This document shows, in pieces, positions 1-7,880 of a DNA stretch of 64,000 nucleotides. How positions within the stretch are numbered: the stretch's first letter is position 1; every line of letters begins with the position of its first letter. The stretch is from Microbacteriaceae bacterium. Lineage in GTDB: Bacteria; Actinomycetota; Actinomycetes; Actinomycetales; Microbacteriaceae. The DNA is taken from positions 1 to 64,000 of the forward strand of contig JACMNE010000056.1 in NCBI GenBank assembly GCA_014378715.1, written 5' to 3'. Position numbers and translations under genes: made by a program. A model generated the notes under the pieces. That model was not told where the DNA came from. It ran no database searches and saw only the letters and a list, made by a program, of their open reading frames with translations.

Positions 1-141
1 CCAGACTCCCTCGAGGCGCCAGGGATCACCCTCGACCCCGAGAACCCGATCTTCGGCACCTACGGCGAGAACGTGCTCAAAAGCCGCCTGCGCGCGCACC
101 CCGACGTCGCCGCGATCCACCACCCCGACCTGCTCCGCTAG
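1..141 (+). CDS. C-terminal end of an unrecognised protein (partial)
   Basis: An open frame enters from the left edge and ends at TAG 139-141, giving 46 residues that finish HHPDLLR. The composition (DPENPIFGTYGENVLKSRL) looks like a real globular protein and the codon third positions are G/C-rich, but there is too little to name a family. It points towards the convergent mannanase gene 44 bp away, so it may belong to the sugar-utilisation locus; that is only a guess from position. Confidence 0.5.
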   Translation, partial: PDSLEAPGITLDPENPIFGTYGENVLKSRLRAHPDVAAIHHPDLLR

Positions 142-185
142 TCGCCCGGAGGGGTCGGTGGTGGTGTCCGTCTACTGTGGCGCGA

Positions 186-1193
186 TCAGCCGATGGCGAG
201 GTCACCCTGGTGCAGGACACGGGGGTTGTAGTACGTGTCCTTGATGGCCTGGTGGGAGTTGTTGCCCTCGAGCTGCTCCGACCAGTGCATGAAATAGGTC
301 CAGTCCGGCTGGCTTGAGAGCTGCCACTCGGCCGGCATCCGCCCGATCTCGCCGAGCGCGATGGGCTTCCCGGCCGCGATGCTCCGGAGGGAGTTGTACT
401 CGCCCTGACTCGGGAAGTCCTTGTACCAGGCATCGAGAGTGACGACATCGGTGTATCCGGCTCCCGGGTAGTAGCCCGCGAGATCACCGTTCGGGTTGTC
501 CTGCACGTTCCAGGCCCAGACGAGGTTGCCGAAACCCTTGCTGTGCACGAGGTAGTCGTAGGTGATCTGGTACAGGCGCGACGAGCCATCGGAGCCGGAG
601 CGTCCGCCCCACCACGGCCAGTCCTCGTTCATCTCGTGCAGAGGACGGAAGATCGCCGGCACCCCGGCGTTCTCGAGCTGCTGGAGGAAGGGCGCGATCT
701 CGTCGAGCCGCGACTTCCAGGCGTTGTTGAGGAAGGTGCCATCGGTAGTGAGCTGCGACCACTGCCAGTCGTCGAGGTCACCGTTGATCTGCTCCCAGGT
801 GCAGGAGGAGCCGCCGGTCGGCGGGCAGACGTGCCAGCTGAGCACGACCAGGGAGCCGTTCTGCCACTCCGTCCTCGCCTGGTTGATCACACTCTGCCGG
901 TTCCCGACGTCGTTCGCCCCAAAGAGGAAGTCACCGCCCCACAGTCCGGGGTAGACGCCCGTGATGTCGTGCACCCGCTGCGTGTACTGCCCCGGCAGGG
1001 CGGCCGGCTCCTTGTTGTGCTGCCCGCTCACCACCTTCGACCCGGTGATGGAGTGCAGGTAGTTCACCACCGTGCTCTTGTCAGCCGGCGAGAATGCCTC
1101 AGCCGCTGGGGTGGTAGTGGCGCCGACGGCGAACAGGCCGATCACCGCCACCGCCCCGACGATGGCGCGTGTGCGTGGAATTTTCAACCTCAT
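186..1193 (-). CDS. Secreted GH26 beta-1,4-mannanase
   Basis: A 335-residue secreted endo-mannanase of glycoside hydrolase family 26, cutting beta-1,4-mannan outside the cell. Residues 1-33 form a signal peptide (basic start, hydrophobic core, AEA before FSPADK). The family's acid/base glutamate lies in RPLHEMNEDWPWWGG (about E187) and the nucleophile in IALGEIG (about E282); the GLWGGDF strand is also typical. The protein is a single catalytic domain without a binding module or wall anchor, so it should be released. Its ATG overlaps the stop of the upstream ROK kinase (ATGA, 1190-1193), so the two are translationally coupled. It is the last gene of the minus-strand mannan cluster. Family assignment is firm; mannan as substrate is inferred from the family and from the neighbouring beta-mannosidase. 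Confidence 0.93.
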   Translation of the reverse strand: MRLKIPRTRAIVGAVAVIGLFAVGATTTPAAEAFSPADKSTVVNYLHSITGSKVVSGQHNKEPAALPGQYTQRVHDITGVYPGLWGGDFLFGANDVGNRQSVINQARTEWQNGSLVVLSWHVCPPTGGSSCTWEQINGDLDDWQWSQLTTDGTFLNNAWKSRLDEIAPFLQQLENAGVPAIFRPLHEMNEDWPWWGGRSGSDGSSRLYQITYDYLVHSKGFGNLVWAWNVQDNPNGDLAGYYPGAGYTDVVTLDAWYKDFPSQGEYNSLRSIAAGKPIALGEIGRMPAEWQLSSQPDWTYFMHWSEQLEGNNSHQAIKDTYYNPRVLHQGDLAIG

Positions 1194-2164
1194 TGTTGTT
1201 CCTGCTTTCCCATGGGTGTTACCGGATGCCGCGTCCCGAGGGTTCGGGGGGGCGGAAACGCGGTCGCATCGAGCAGCCAGGACCGGTGGACGAGGGCGGC
1301 GGCCCCGAGGAGCGGCCCGCGGCCGTTCAGCGCCGACGGCACCACGTCGACCCTGGCGTAGTCGAAAACAACACTGTCGGAGATCGCGGCGCGAACCAGG
1401 TCGAGGTAGTGGTCGGCGACGTTGACGAAACCGCCGCCCACAGCAACGACCTCGAGGTCGAGCAGGGTCGCGACACTCGCGATCGCCTCCCCGACGGCGG
1501 TCGCCGAACGGCGCACGGCCGCGACCGCGATGCGGTTCCCCTGGGCGTAGTCCGCGGCGAGGTCCTCGCCGGTGGCGCCTGGCCAGCCCTGGCGCCTGGC
1601 CCAGGCAACCGTGGCCGGACCGGAGGCGATGGCCTCGAGCGTCGAGGCATCGCGGGCGTCGCCCGCCACCCGTGATGCGATCTGGATCTGCCCGACATGC
1701 CCGGCGTTGCCGGTGGCGCCGGCGATGAGGGAGTCGTGCAGGATGATGCCGCCCCCGACCCCGGTCGAGACGACCATGCTCATCGAGTTCGATCGACCCC
1801 GGGTCGCGCCGAGCCAGTGCTCCGCGAGCGCGATGCAGGTGCCGTCGAGCCGCAGGGTCGCCCGCGCACCTGGCACCAGCGCCTCGAGGTGCTCCCGGAC
1901 CGGGAACCCCGCGAGCTGCGGCAGGTTCTTGGGACTGACCGTTCCGGCACCCAGGTCCACCGGCCCGGCCGACCCGATCCCGATCACCTCGACCGTCCCT
2001 GCGGCGCCCGAGCGCCGCACCACGTCGTCGATCGCCGCGATCAGCTCCGCCCGCGAGGCCGCCTGCCCCGTCAGCGCGCGATGGATCCCGCCGACGATCT
2101 CCCCATCCGGGCCCACCAGCGCCGCCTCGACCTTGGTTCCCCCGAGATCGAGGGCGAGAACCAT
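1190..2164 (-). CDS. ROK-family sugar kinase
   Basis: A cytoplasmic kinase of the ROK family (324 residues), expected to phosphorylate the mannose or glucose released by the neighbouring hydrolases. It starts MVLALDLGGTK, the phosphate-binding loop, and carries STGVGGGIIL and GNAGHVGQI. The zinc motif CxCGxxGCxE that normally follows is absent: the stretch is IASRVAGDARDASTLEAIAS, with no cysteine, so this is a zinc-less ROK subgroup. There is no HTH domain, which separates it from the ROK repressor at 11750. I chose ATG 2164 because the family begins at this strand; the frame is open further upstream, but that would overlap the beta-mannosidase. The gene lies 28 bp after beta-mannosidase and overlaps the GH26 start by ATGA. 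The exact sugar is inferred, not shown. Confidence 0.85.
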   Translation of the reverse strand: MVLALDLGGTKVEAALVGPDGEIVGGIHRALTGQAASRAELIAAIDDVVRRSGAAGTVEVIGIGSAGPVDLGAGTVSPKNLPQLAGFPVREHLEALVPGARATLRLDGTCIALAEHWLGATRGRSNSMSMVVSTGVGGGIILHDSLIAGATGNAGHVGQIQIASRVAGDARDASTLEAIASGPATVAWARRQGWPGATGEDLAADYAQGNRIAVAAVRRSATAVGEAIASVATLLDLEVVAVGGGFVNVADHYLDLVRAAISDSVVFDYARVDVVPSALNGRGPLLGAAALVHRSWLLDATAFPPPRTLGTRHPVTPMGKQEQQ

Positions 2165-2192
2165 GCCACGAGCGGATGTCGGCGACCCCACC

Positions 2193-4682
2193 TCATCGCC
2201 CCCAGTCGGCGACAAGCTGGTTGGCGGTCCGCAATACGCGAGTCGAGACCAGCTTGTCCGCAGCCAGGGTGCGGGTCGTCGCAACGTCGAAGGTGACAGA
2301 TTCGCCGGGAAGCAGGGTCACGAGCATGTCGGAGACGACCGCCTTCCGGTCGACCTTGTCGACGAGCAGGGCGATGTCGCGGACGAGGTTGTGCGCGGTG
2401 ACCGTCACGGAGTATCCGGCCGCGGTCGTGCGCACCTCGGTGTCGAGCTGCGCCGGCGCCAGTTCGGAGTCGCGGTACTCGGAGTAGAACCAGTGCGTCG
2501 TCTCGGCCCCGAGCGAGGCCACCAGGACCTCTCCTGCGACGTTGGACGCCGCGGCGACGACATCCGCTATCGGAACGACGAGGGTTGAGCGTGCCGGAAC
2601 GTCGACCAAGACGGTCTCGGAGGCGAGCTCCCCGCCGTCGAAGCGGCGACGCGCCAGCACGAGGGGTGCCGCCCAGTCCTCAGGCGAGTCGTTGACCACG
2701 ACGGTGACGAGCGCGCCGGCGTGGGGCTGGATCGTGAGCAGGCGGTCGGCGTAGACGTGCTTGAGCGCGTAGAGCAGCGGCTTCGCGGTGCCGTCACCGT
2801 CGACGGCCGACCACGAGGTGACCGGCCAGCAATCGTTCAGCTGCCAGACGACAGTCCCCATGTTCTTGGGCGAAAGGGAGCGCCAGTAGGAGATGCCCAC
2901 CGCGACGGCCGTCGCCTGGGTCAGCGACATCGCCCAGTGCCAGTCCTCGGTGTCGTCGGGCAGCGGCAGGTGCGCGACGAGACCGTCGGTGAGCTTGTCG
3001 TTGCCGTCCGCGGCCTTCTGGTGCAGCAGCATCCCCGGGGATTCCGGGGTGAGCGGATGATCGGAGATCGCGCGGGTGATGGTCGACCAGCTCGCCGGTC
3101 CCTGCCAGCCGAACTCGGCAACGAACCGCGGATCGACGTCGCGGTAGCCGGGGTAGTCCTCCCGGTTCCAGTGCTCCCAGAGGTGCACGGAGCCGTGCTC
3201 GACCGAGTTCGCGAAGACGGCCGGGTCGCCGGACCAGGGGCTGCCAGGAGTGTACGCGCGGGACGGGTCGAGCTCGGTGACAAGGTCCGGGAGGAGGTCG
3301 AGGTAGTAGCCGAGGCCCCAGGACTTGCCCTGCAGTCGCTTCTCCCAGCCCCACTCCTCGTAGCCCCAGATGTTCTCATTGTTGCCGTTCCAGAGCACGA
3401 GGCTCGAGTGGGGCATCAGGCGCTCCACGTTGTCGCGCACCTCCGCCTCGATCTCGCCCCGGAGAGGCTCCTCCTCCGAGTAGGAGGCGCAGGCGAAGAG
3501 AAAGTCCTGCCAGGTGAGGATCCCGCGCTCGTCGCAGAGGTCGAAGAAGTCGTCGGACTCGAACAGCCCACCACCCCAGACCCTGAGCAGGTTGATGTTC
3601 GCGAACTCGGCCTGGTCGAGCCGGTGTGCGTAGCGGGCGCGGTCGACCCGGTGGAAGAAGGCGTCGTCGGGGATCCAGTTGGCTCCGCGCGCCCAGACCG
3701 GCTGGCCGTTGACCACGAAGCGGAATGACGTGCCGTCGGCGTCGGGTTCGAGCTCGACGGCGACCGTGCGGAACCCGAGCCGGGCGGACCGGGTGTCTGT
3801 GGCCTGCGGGCCGCCGGCCGTGACTTCGAGCGCGTAGAGCGGCTGCTCGCCGAAGCCGCGCGGCCACCAGAGCTCGACATGGGGCACCTCGACGGTGAGT
3901 GTCGCCGAGGACTCCCCTGCTGGGACGGTGGCCGATGCCGCGGACCCCGCGATCGCGGCATCGAGGGCAACGGCGCCCCCCGCGACATCCGCTCTCTCGA
4001 TCTCGACCTCGATGGTCACGAGGCCCGACGCTCCCCCGGGGAGGACGGTCGCGGTCGGTCGGACACCGGACAGCCTGGCACCGGACCAGGCGTGCAGCGA
4101 CACGGGCTTCCAGATGCCGGAGGTGGCGACGTCGAGTCCCCAGTCCCAGCCGAAGTTGCAGGCGGCCTTGCGGATGGCGTTGTAGGGGTGCGTGTTGACG
4201 TGGGGGCGATATCCGAGCGCGAGGCTCTGCTCGTCGGCGTACTTGACCGGGGACGCGAAGTGCACGGTGAGCTCGTTGGCGCCGTCTCGCAGGTGCGCGT
4301 CGACCGCGACCCGGTAGGTGCGGTGCTGGTTGCGGGTGCTCGCGATCCACACCCCGTTGAGATGCACGGTCGCGACGGTGTCGAGCCCCTCGAAGACGAG
4401 GTCGTGCCTGTCCTCACCGTCCGGCGTCCACTCGAATCCCAGCGAGTACTCCCAGTCGGCTTGGCCGATCCAGGTGAGGAGCCTCTCGTTCTCGTCGAGG
4501 TACGGATCGGGGATCAGGCCGGCCGCCATCAGGTCGGTGTGCACGGTGCCCGGCACTGTCGCCGGAATGATGCTCTGTCGGATCTGGTCGGGCACGGCAC
4601 CGGCCGTTGTGCGAAGGGTCCACCCGGTGGTCAGGGGGCGGATGCCGGGGGAGCGGCGGATGTCGGGGGCGGAGAGGGTCAT
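2193..4682 (-). CDS. GH2 beta-mannosidase
   Basis: An 829-residue exo-acting beta-mannosidase of glycoside hydrolase family 2, which trims mannose from the non-reducing ends of imported manno-oligosaccharides. There is no signal peptide, so it acts in the cytoplasm. The N-terminal sugar-binding domain contains VPGTVHTDLM; a beta-sandwich follows, then the TIM barrel with WGGGLFESDDFFDLCDE, the acid/base motif WNGNNE (about residue 436) and the nucleophile motif VAEFGWQG (about 523). The length matches the family. The start is ATG 4682, which overlaps the permease stop in ATGA; the frame is open far upstream, but that part is only antisense noise across the permease gene. Its place just after the transporter genes supports an import-then-hydrolyse scheme. 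Confidence 0.93.
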   Translation of the reverse strand: MTLSAPDIRRSPGIRPLTTGWTLRTTAGAVPDQIRQSIIPATVPGTVHTDLMAAGLIPDPYLDENERLLTWIGQADWEYSLGFEWTPDGEDRHDLVFEGLDTVATVHLNGVWIASTRNQHRTYRVAVDAHLRDGANELTVHFASPVKYADEQSLALGYRPHVNTHPYNAIRKAACNFGWDWGLDVATSGIWKPVSLHAWSGARLSGVRPTATVLPGGASGLVTIEVEIERADVAGGAVALDAAIAGSAASATVPAGESSATLTVEVPHVELWWPRGFGEQPLYALEVTAGGPQATDTRSARLGFRTVAVELEPDADGTSFRFVVNGQPVWARGANWIPDDAFFHRVDRARYAHRLDQAEFANINLLRVWGGGLFESDDFFDLCDERGILTWQDFLFACASYSEEEPLRGEIEAEVRDNVERLMPHSSLVLWNGNNENIWGYEEWGWEKRLQGKSWGLGYYLDLLPDLVTELDPSRAYTPGSPWSGDPAVFANSVEHGSVHLWEHWNREDYPGYRDVDPRFVAEFGWQGPASWSTITRAISDHPLTPESPGMLLHQKAADGNDKLTDGLVAHLPLPDDTEDWHWAMSLTQATAVAVGISYWRSLSPKNMGTVVWQLNDCWPVTSWSAVDGDGTAKPLLYALKHVYADRLLTIQPHAGALVTVVVNDSPEDWAAPLVLARRRFDGGELASETVLVDVPARSTLVVPIADVVAAASNVAGEVLVASLGAETTHWFYSEYRDSELAPAQLDTEVRTTAAGYSVTVTAHNLVRDIALLVDKVDRKAVVSDMLVTLLPGESVTFDVATTRTLAADKLVSTRVLRTANQLVADWGR

Positions 4683-5572
4683 TTGGTAGCTCCAGAGGTG
4701 AGTCCGTTGTAGATGAAGCGCTGCAGGAACAGAAACGCGACGAGGGTCGGGATGATGACGAGGAGTGTTCCGGCCGCGATGACCTCCCACTGGGCACCGA
4801 AGGGGCCCGTGAACCGGAAGAGGGAGGTGGAGATGACCCCAAGGTCGCGGGAGGGCATGTAGAGGAACGGGATGTAGAACTCGTTGTAGACCGCGATCCC
4901 CTTGATGATGACCACGGTCGCGATCGCGGGCTTGAGCAACGGCAGGATGATGCGCCAATAGATGGTCCAGCGGCTGGCGCCGTCGAGCATGGCCGCCTCG
5001 TCGAGCGACACCGGGATCGACTGCATGAACTGCAGGAAGATGTAGATCGCGATGATGTCGGTGCCCATGAACAGCAGTATCGCCGCACCGCGGGTGTTGA
5101 AGAGGTCGAGGGCGCTGATGACCTGGAACGTCGCGACCTGGGTCGTGACGGCCGGAACCAGCGTGGCAAGCAGGAACAGCCCGAGCACGAGCACCCGCCC
5201 GCGGAACCGGAACCGGTCGAGCGCGTACGCGGCCATCGTGCCGATCAGGATCGTTCCGGTGACAGAGACCACCAGGATGATCCCCGTGTTGAGGAAGCCC
5301 GTGATCATGCCGCCCTGGGTGAAGGCCGTCGCGAAGTTCTCCAGGTTGAACCAGTTGCCCGGGGCGTCGAGCGGCCCGGTGTCGCGGTACTCCTCGTTGG
5401 TCTTGAAGGCGAGCATCACGATGCTCACGATCGGCACGATGGCACACAGGCTCGCGAAGACGAGTGCGGTGTATTTGAGCAGGGTCCCGAGCCGGCTGGC
5501 CGGGCTGCGGGGCGAGCGGATGCGGCGACGGGCAGTGGTCTGGTCCACGGCGCGCTTCGTGGTGAGGGTCAT
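4679..5572 (-). CDS. Sugar ABC transporter permease, MalG type
   Basis: An inner-membrane subunit (297 residues) of a carbohydrate ABC importer of the CUT1 class. After a basic N-terminus come six predicted membrane helices, starting LLKYTALVFASLCAIVPIVS. The cytoplasmic EAA loop, which contacts the ATPase, reads EAAMLDGASRWTIYWRIILP. The ATG at 5572 overlaps the stop of the MalF-type gene (ATGA), and its own stop overlaps the beta-mannosidase start. No ATPase gene is present in the cluster; as in many actinobacteria, a shared MsiK-like ATPase elsewhere probably powers it. Substrate (manno-oligosaccharides) is inferred from the neighbours. Confidence 0.92.
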   Translation of the reverse strand: MTLTTKRAVDQTTARRRIRSPRSPASRLGTLLKYTALVFASLCAIVPIVSIVMLAFKTNEEYRDTGPLDAPGNWFNLENFATAFTQGGMITGFLNTGIILVVSVTGTILIGTMAAYALDRFRFRGRVLVLGLFLLATLVPAVTTQVATFQVISALDLFNTRGAAILLFMGTDIIAIYIFLQFMQSIPVSLDEAAMLDGASRWTIYWRIILPLLKPAIATVVIIKGIAVYNEFYIPFLYMPSRDLGVISTSLFRFTGPFGAQWEVIAAGTLLVIIPTLVAFLFLQRFIYNGLTSGATK

Positions 5573-6501
5573 ACCGTTCCTGCCTTCTCGTCGGCCTTCT
5601 CGTCGGGGAAGATCATCCGCTGCACCGCCGTGATGATGAGCACGATCGCGAGCAGCACCACGGCCATCGCCGAGGCGAGGCCGACCTTGGCGAACCGGAA
5701 CGCGGTGTCGACGGTCTGGATGACGAAGGTCTCCGAGCCGTTCGCGCCGCCGGTCATGATGTAGGGCATCTCGAACGCCGACAGGGCGCCGGCGATCGCG
5801 AGAATGAACGACAGGCCGAGGATGCGGCGGATGCTGGGCAGGATGATGAAGCGGAACTTGTGCCAGGAGTTCGCGCCGTCGATGTCGGCCGCCTCGTACT
5901 GCTCCTCGGGGACCGACTGGATAGCCCCGAGGAAGAGCACGAAGTTCAGTCCCATGTAGCGCCACACCGAGGTCGCGGCGAGCGAGCTGTTGACCACGGA
6001 GGAGTCGCCGAGCCACTGCGGGGTGTCGGAGACCCCGAGCGATCCGAGGATGGCGTCGAGGGTGCCGTCCGGGCGGAAGAAGTAGAGGAACATCAGCCCG
6101 ATCGCGACCCCGTTGATGAGGTAGGGGAAGAAGATGATGCCCTTGAACAGGTTGCGGAACCGGGTCTTGAAGCTCAGCAGCGTCGCGAAGAAGAGCGCGA
6201 GCACGAGCTGGGCGATCGCCCCGACCAGGTAGTAGAGGCTCACGAAGAAGACCTGGAAGATCTCGGGCCGGGTGATGATCTCGACGTAGTTGCCCAGTCC
6301 CACGAACTCCTTGTCGGGGTCGAGCCCGTCCCACGACGTGACGCTGTACCAGAACATGTTCGCGACGGGGATGTAGGTGAGCACGATGAGGAATGCGAGC
6401 GGCACGACCAGGAAGAGCCACGGCGTCATCCGCCCGCCGAAGATCCCTGCTCGCCTGCTGCCGCGGGCCGGGAGCTTCGGCGAGCGGATGACGGTGGTCA
6501 C
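5569..6501 (-). CDS. Sugar ABC transporter permease, MalF type
   Basis: The second membrane subunit (310 residues) of the CUT1 importer. Helices start at WLFLVVPLAFLIVLTYIPVA; an EAA-like loop reads EAADIDGANSWHKFRFIILP. The start is GTG 6501, chosen because AGGA sits six bases upstream (in GTAGGAATCACT) and because it falls just after the binding-protein stop at 6510; the longer upstream frame only runs antisense through that gene. The stop overlaps the next permease ATG. It should form the heterodimeric channel with the 4679-5572 protein and take substrate from the lipoprotein encoded at 6510-7811. Confidence 0.92.
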   Translation of the reverse strand: MTTVIRSPKLPARGSRRAGIFGGRMTPWLFLVVPLAFLIVLTYIPVANMFWYSVTSWDGLDPDKEFVGLGNYVEIITRPEIFQVFFVSLYYLVGAIAQLVLALFFATLLSFKTRFRNLFKGIIFFPYLINGVAIGLMFLYFFRPDGTLDAILGSLGVSDTPQWLGDSSVVNSSLAATSVWRYMGLNFVLFLGAIQSVPEEQYEAADIDGANSWHKFRFIILPSIRRILGLSFILAIAGALSAFEMPYIMTGGANGSETFVIQTVDTAFRFAKVGLASAMAVVLLAIVLIITAVQRMIFPDEKADEKAGTV

Positions 6502-6509
6502 AGTGATTC

Positions 6510-7811
6510 CTACTCGGCCAGGGTCACGCGGGCTGCTGCCCAGCGCTCGTTGAGGTCGGCGAAGAACGACTCCTTGGTGCCCGGCTGGGCTCCGCGGGCG
6601 ACGTCGATGATCTCCTGGCGATACTCCGCCCCGAGGGTGATCTCGCTCTCGTTGGCGATGTCCTGGAAGAGGCTCTCCTCGCCGGCCAGGTCGGCGTCGA
6701 GTTCGACGTAGTTCACGCCGAGTTCGGCGAAGTCCGACAGGGTGTCTGGAGATGGGTCGCTGATCACCGGGCTGATCGCACCCTGGCTCGCGGCGAATCC
6801 GGACTCGTCGACGAACCAGGTGACCCAGGCGTTGGCGGCGTTCTTGTTGTCGGAGTTGCGGCTCACGGCGAGGAACTTGTCCGAGGCGGTGACCGAGGTG
6901 AACTCTCCGTCCGTCTGCCAGGGCATCGGCCAGAAGCCGATGGTGTCGCGCGGCTTGCCGGCCTTCTCCGCGGCGTCCTGCATCTGGGCGATCGCCCAGG
7001 AGCCGAGGATCATCGAGCCCACCTCGCCGCTGGCGAGGAGGTTCTTCGACTCCTCCCAATTGCTCGTGACCGGGTCGGCCTCGACGAGCCCCGCGGCCAC
7101 CGTGTCGTAGAGCAGACCGTCGATCTTGTAGATGTCGTTGCCCTCCGTCCAGGGTGCGTCGTCCTGCGTCATGTCGATGCGGGCGGTCGGCCCGTCGGCA
7201 GTGCCGAGATTGCCGAGTAGCGAGGAGAGCGGCCAGCCGTCCTGGTAGTTCGTGTAGTTCGGGATGGCACCCGTGACGTCCTTGATCGCCTGGAGCGCGT
7301 CGAGGTACTCGGCCTCAGTGGTGGGCGGGGTGGTGACACCCGCCTCGGTCCAGACGTCGCGGTTGACGACGTAGCCCATGGCCGATCCGAACGTGGAGAG
7401 GCCGTATGCGGTGCCCTCGTAGCTGGCCTCGTTCATGAACCGGTAGGTCTCGCTCAGTTCGGCCGTGTCGCCGAGAGGCTCGAAGAACTGCGCGTACTGG
7501 TCCTTGCCGAGGTTGGTGCTCGGGATGAGGAGCACATCGCCGTAGTCGGTCGAGTTGAGCCGGATTCGGGTGTCTCCCTCGTAGTCGGTGAGGGCCTCGA
7601 ATTTGACGCTCACGTCGGGGTAGGTCTTCTGGAACTCGATGACGTAGTCCTGGAAGACCGTGTCGACGATATCGGTGCGATTGGTCAGTACCGTGATCTC
7701 TCCCGACGGCTCACCAGTCTGGTTGCCGCCTGACCCTGCGGAGCAGCCGGTCAGGACGAGGGTGGATGCCGCGGCGATGGCGACGAGGACGGACAGCTTG
7801 GGTGATGCCAC
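6510..7811 (-). CDS. Sugar-binding lipoprotein of the ABC importer
   Basis: A 433-residue extracellular solute-binding protein (family 1), anchored to the membrane by a lipid. The lipobox is LTGC after a short hydrophobic signal, followed by a Ser/Gly-rich linker (SAGSGGNQTGEPSG). The body has the usual family-1 pattern (ITVLTNRTDIVDTVFQDYV, later WPMPWQTDGEFTSVTASDKF). The start is GTG 7811, with AGGAG seven bases upstream (in CAGGAGTTCACCC). It sits between the GH5 mannanase and the permeases and most likely binds manno-oligosaccharides; the ligand is inferred from the neighbourhood only. Confidence 0.92.
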   Translation of the reverse strand: MASPKLSVLVAIAAASTLVLTGCSAGSGGNQTGEPSGEITVLTNRTDIVDTVFQDYVIEFQKTYPDVSVKFEALTDYEGDTRIRLNSTDYGDVLLIPSTNLGKDQYAQFFEPLGDTAELSETYRFMNEASYEGTAYGLSTFGSAMGYVVNRDVWTEAGVTTPPTTEAEYLDALQAIKDVTGAIPNYTNYQDGWPLSSLLGNLGTADGPTARIDMTQDDAPWTEGNDIYKIDGLLYDTVAAGLVEADPVTSNWEESKNLLASGEVGSMILGSWAIAQMQDAAEKAGKPRDTIGFWPMPWQTDGEFTSVTASDKFLAVSRNSDNKNAANAWVTWFVDESGFAASQGAISPVISDPSPDTLSDFAELGVNYVELDADLAGEESLFQDIANESEITLGAEYRQEIIDVARGAQPGTKESFFADLNERWAAARVTLAE

Positions 7812-7880
7812 GGGTGAACTCCTGTGTTCGGTGCACGGGATGTGCGGTCGGTGCGGTGCGGTGCGGATGGGGGTTCTGGC

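Noticed and set aside
4683-5447. N-terminal extension of the GH2 beta-mannosidase frame
   Set aside because: It overlaps the permease in another frame, has no family similarity, and the ATGA overlap at 4679-4682 fixes the start.
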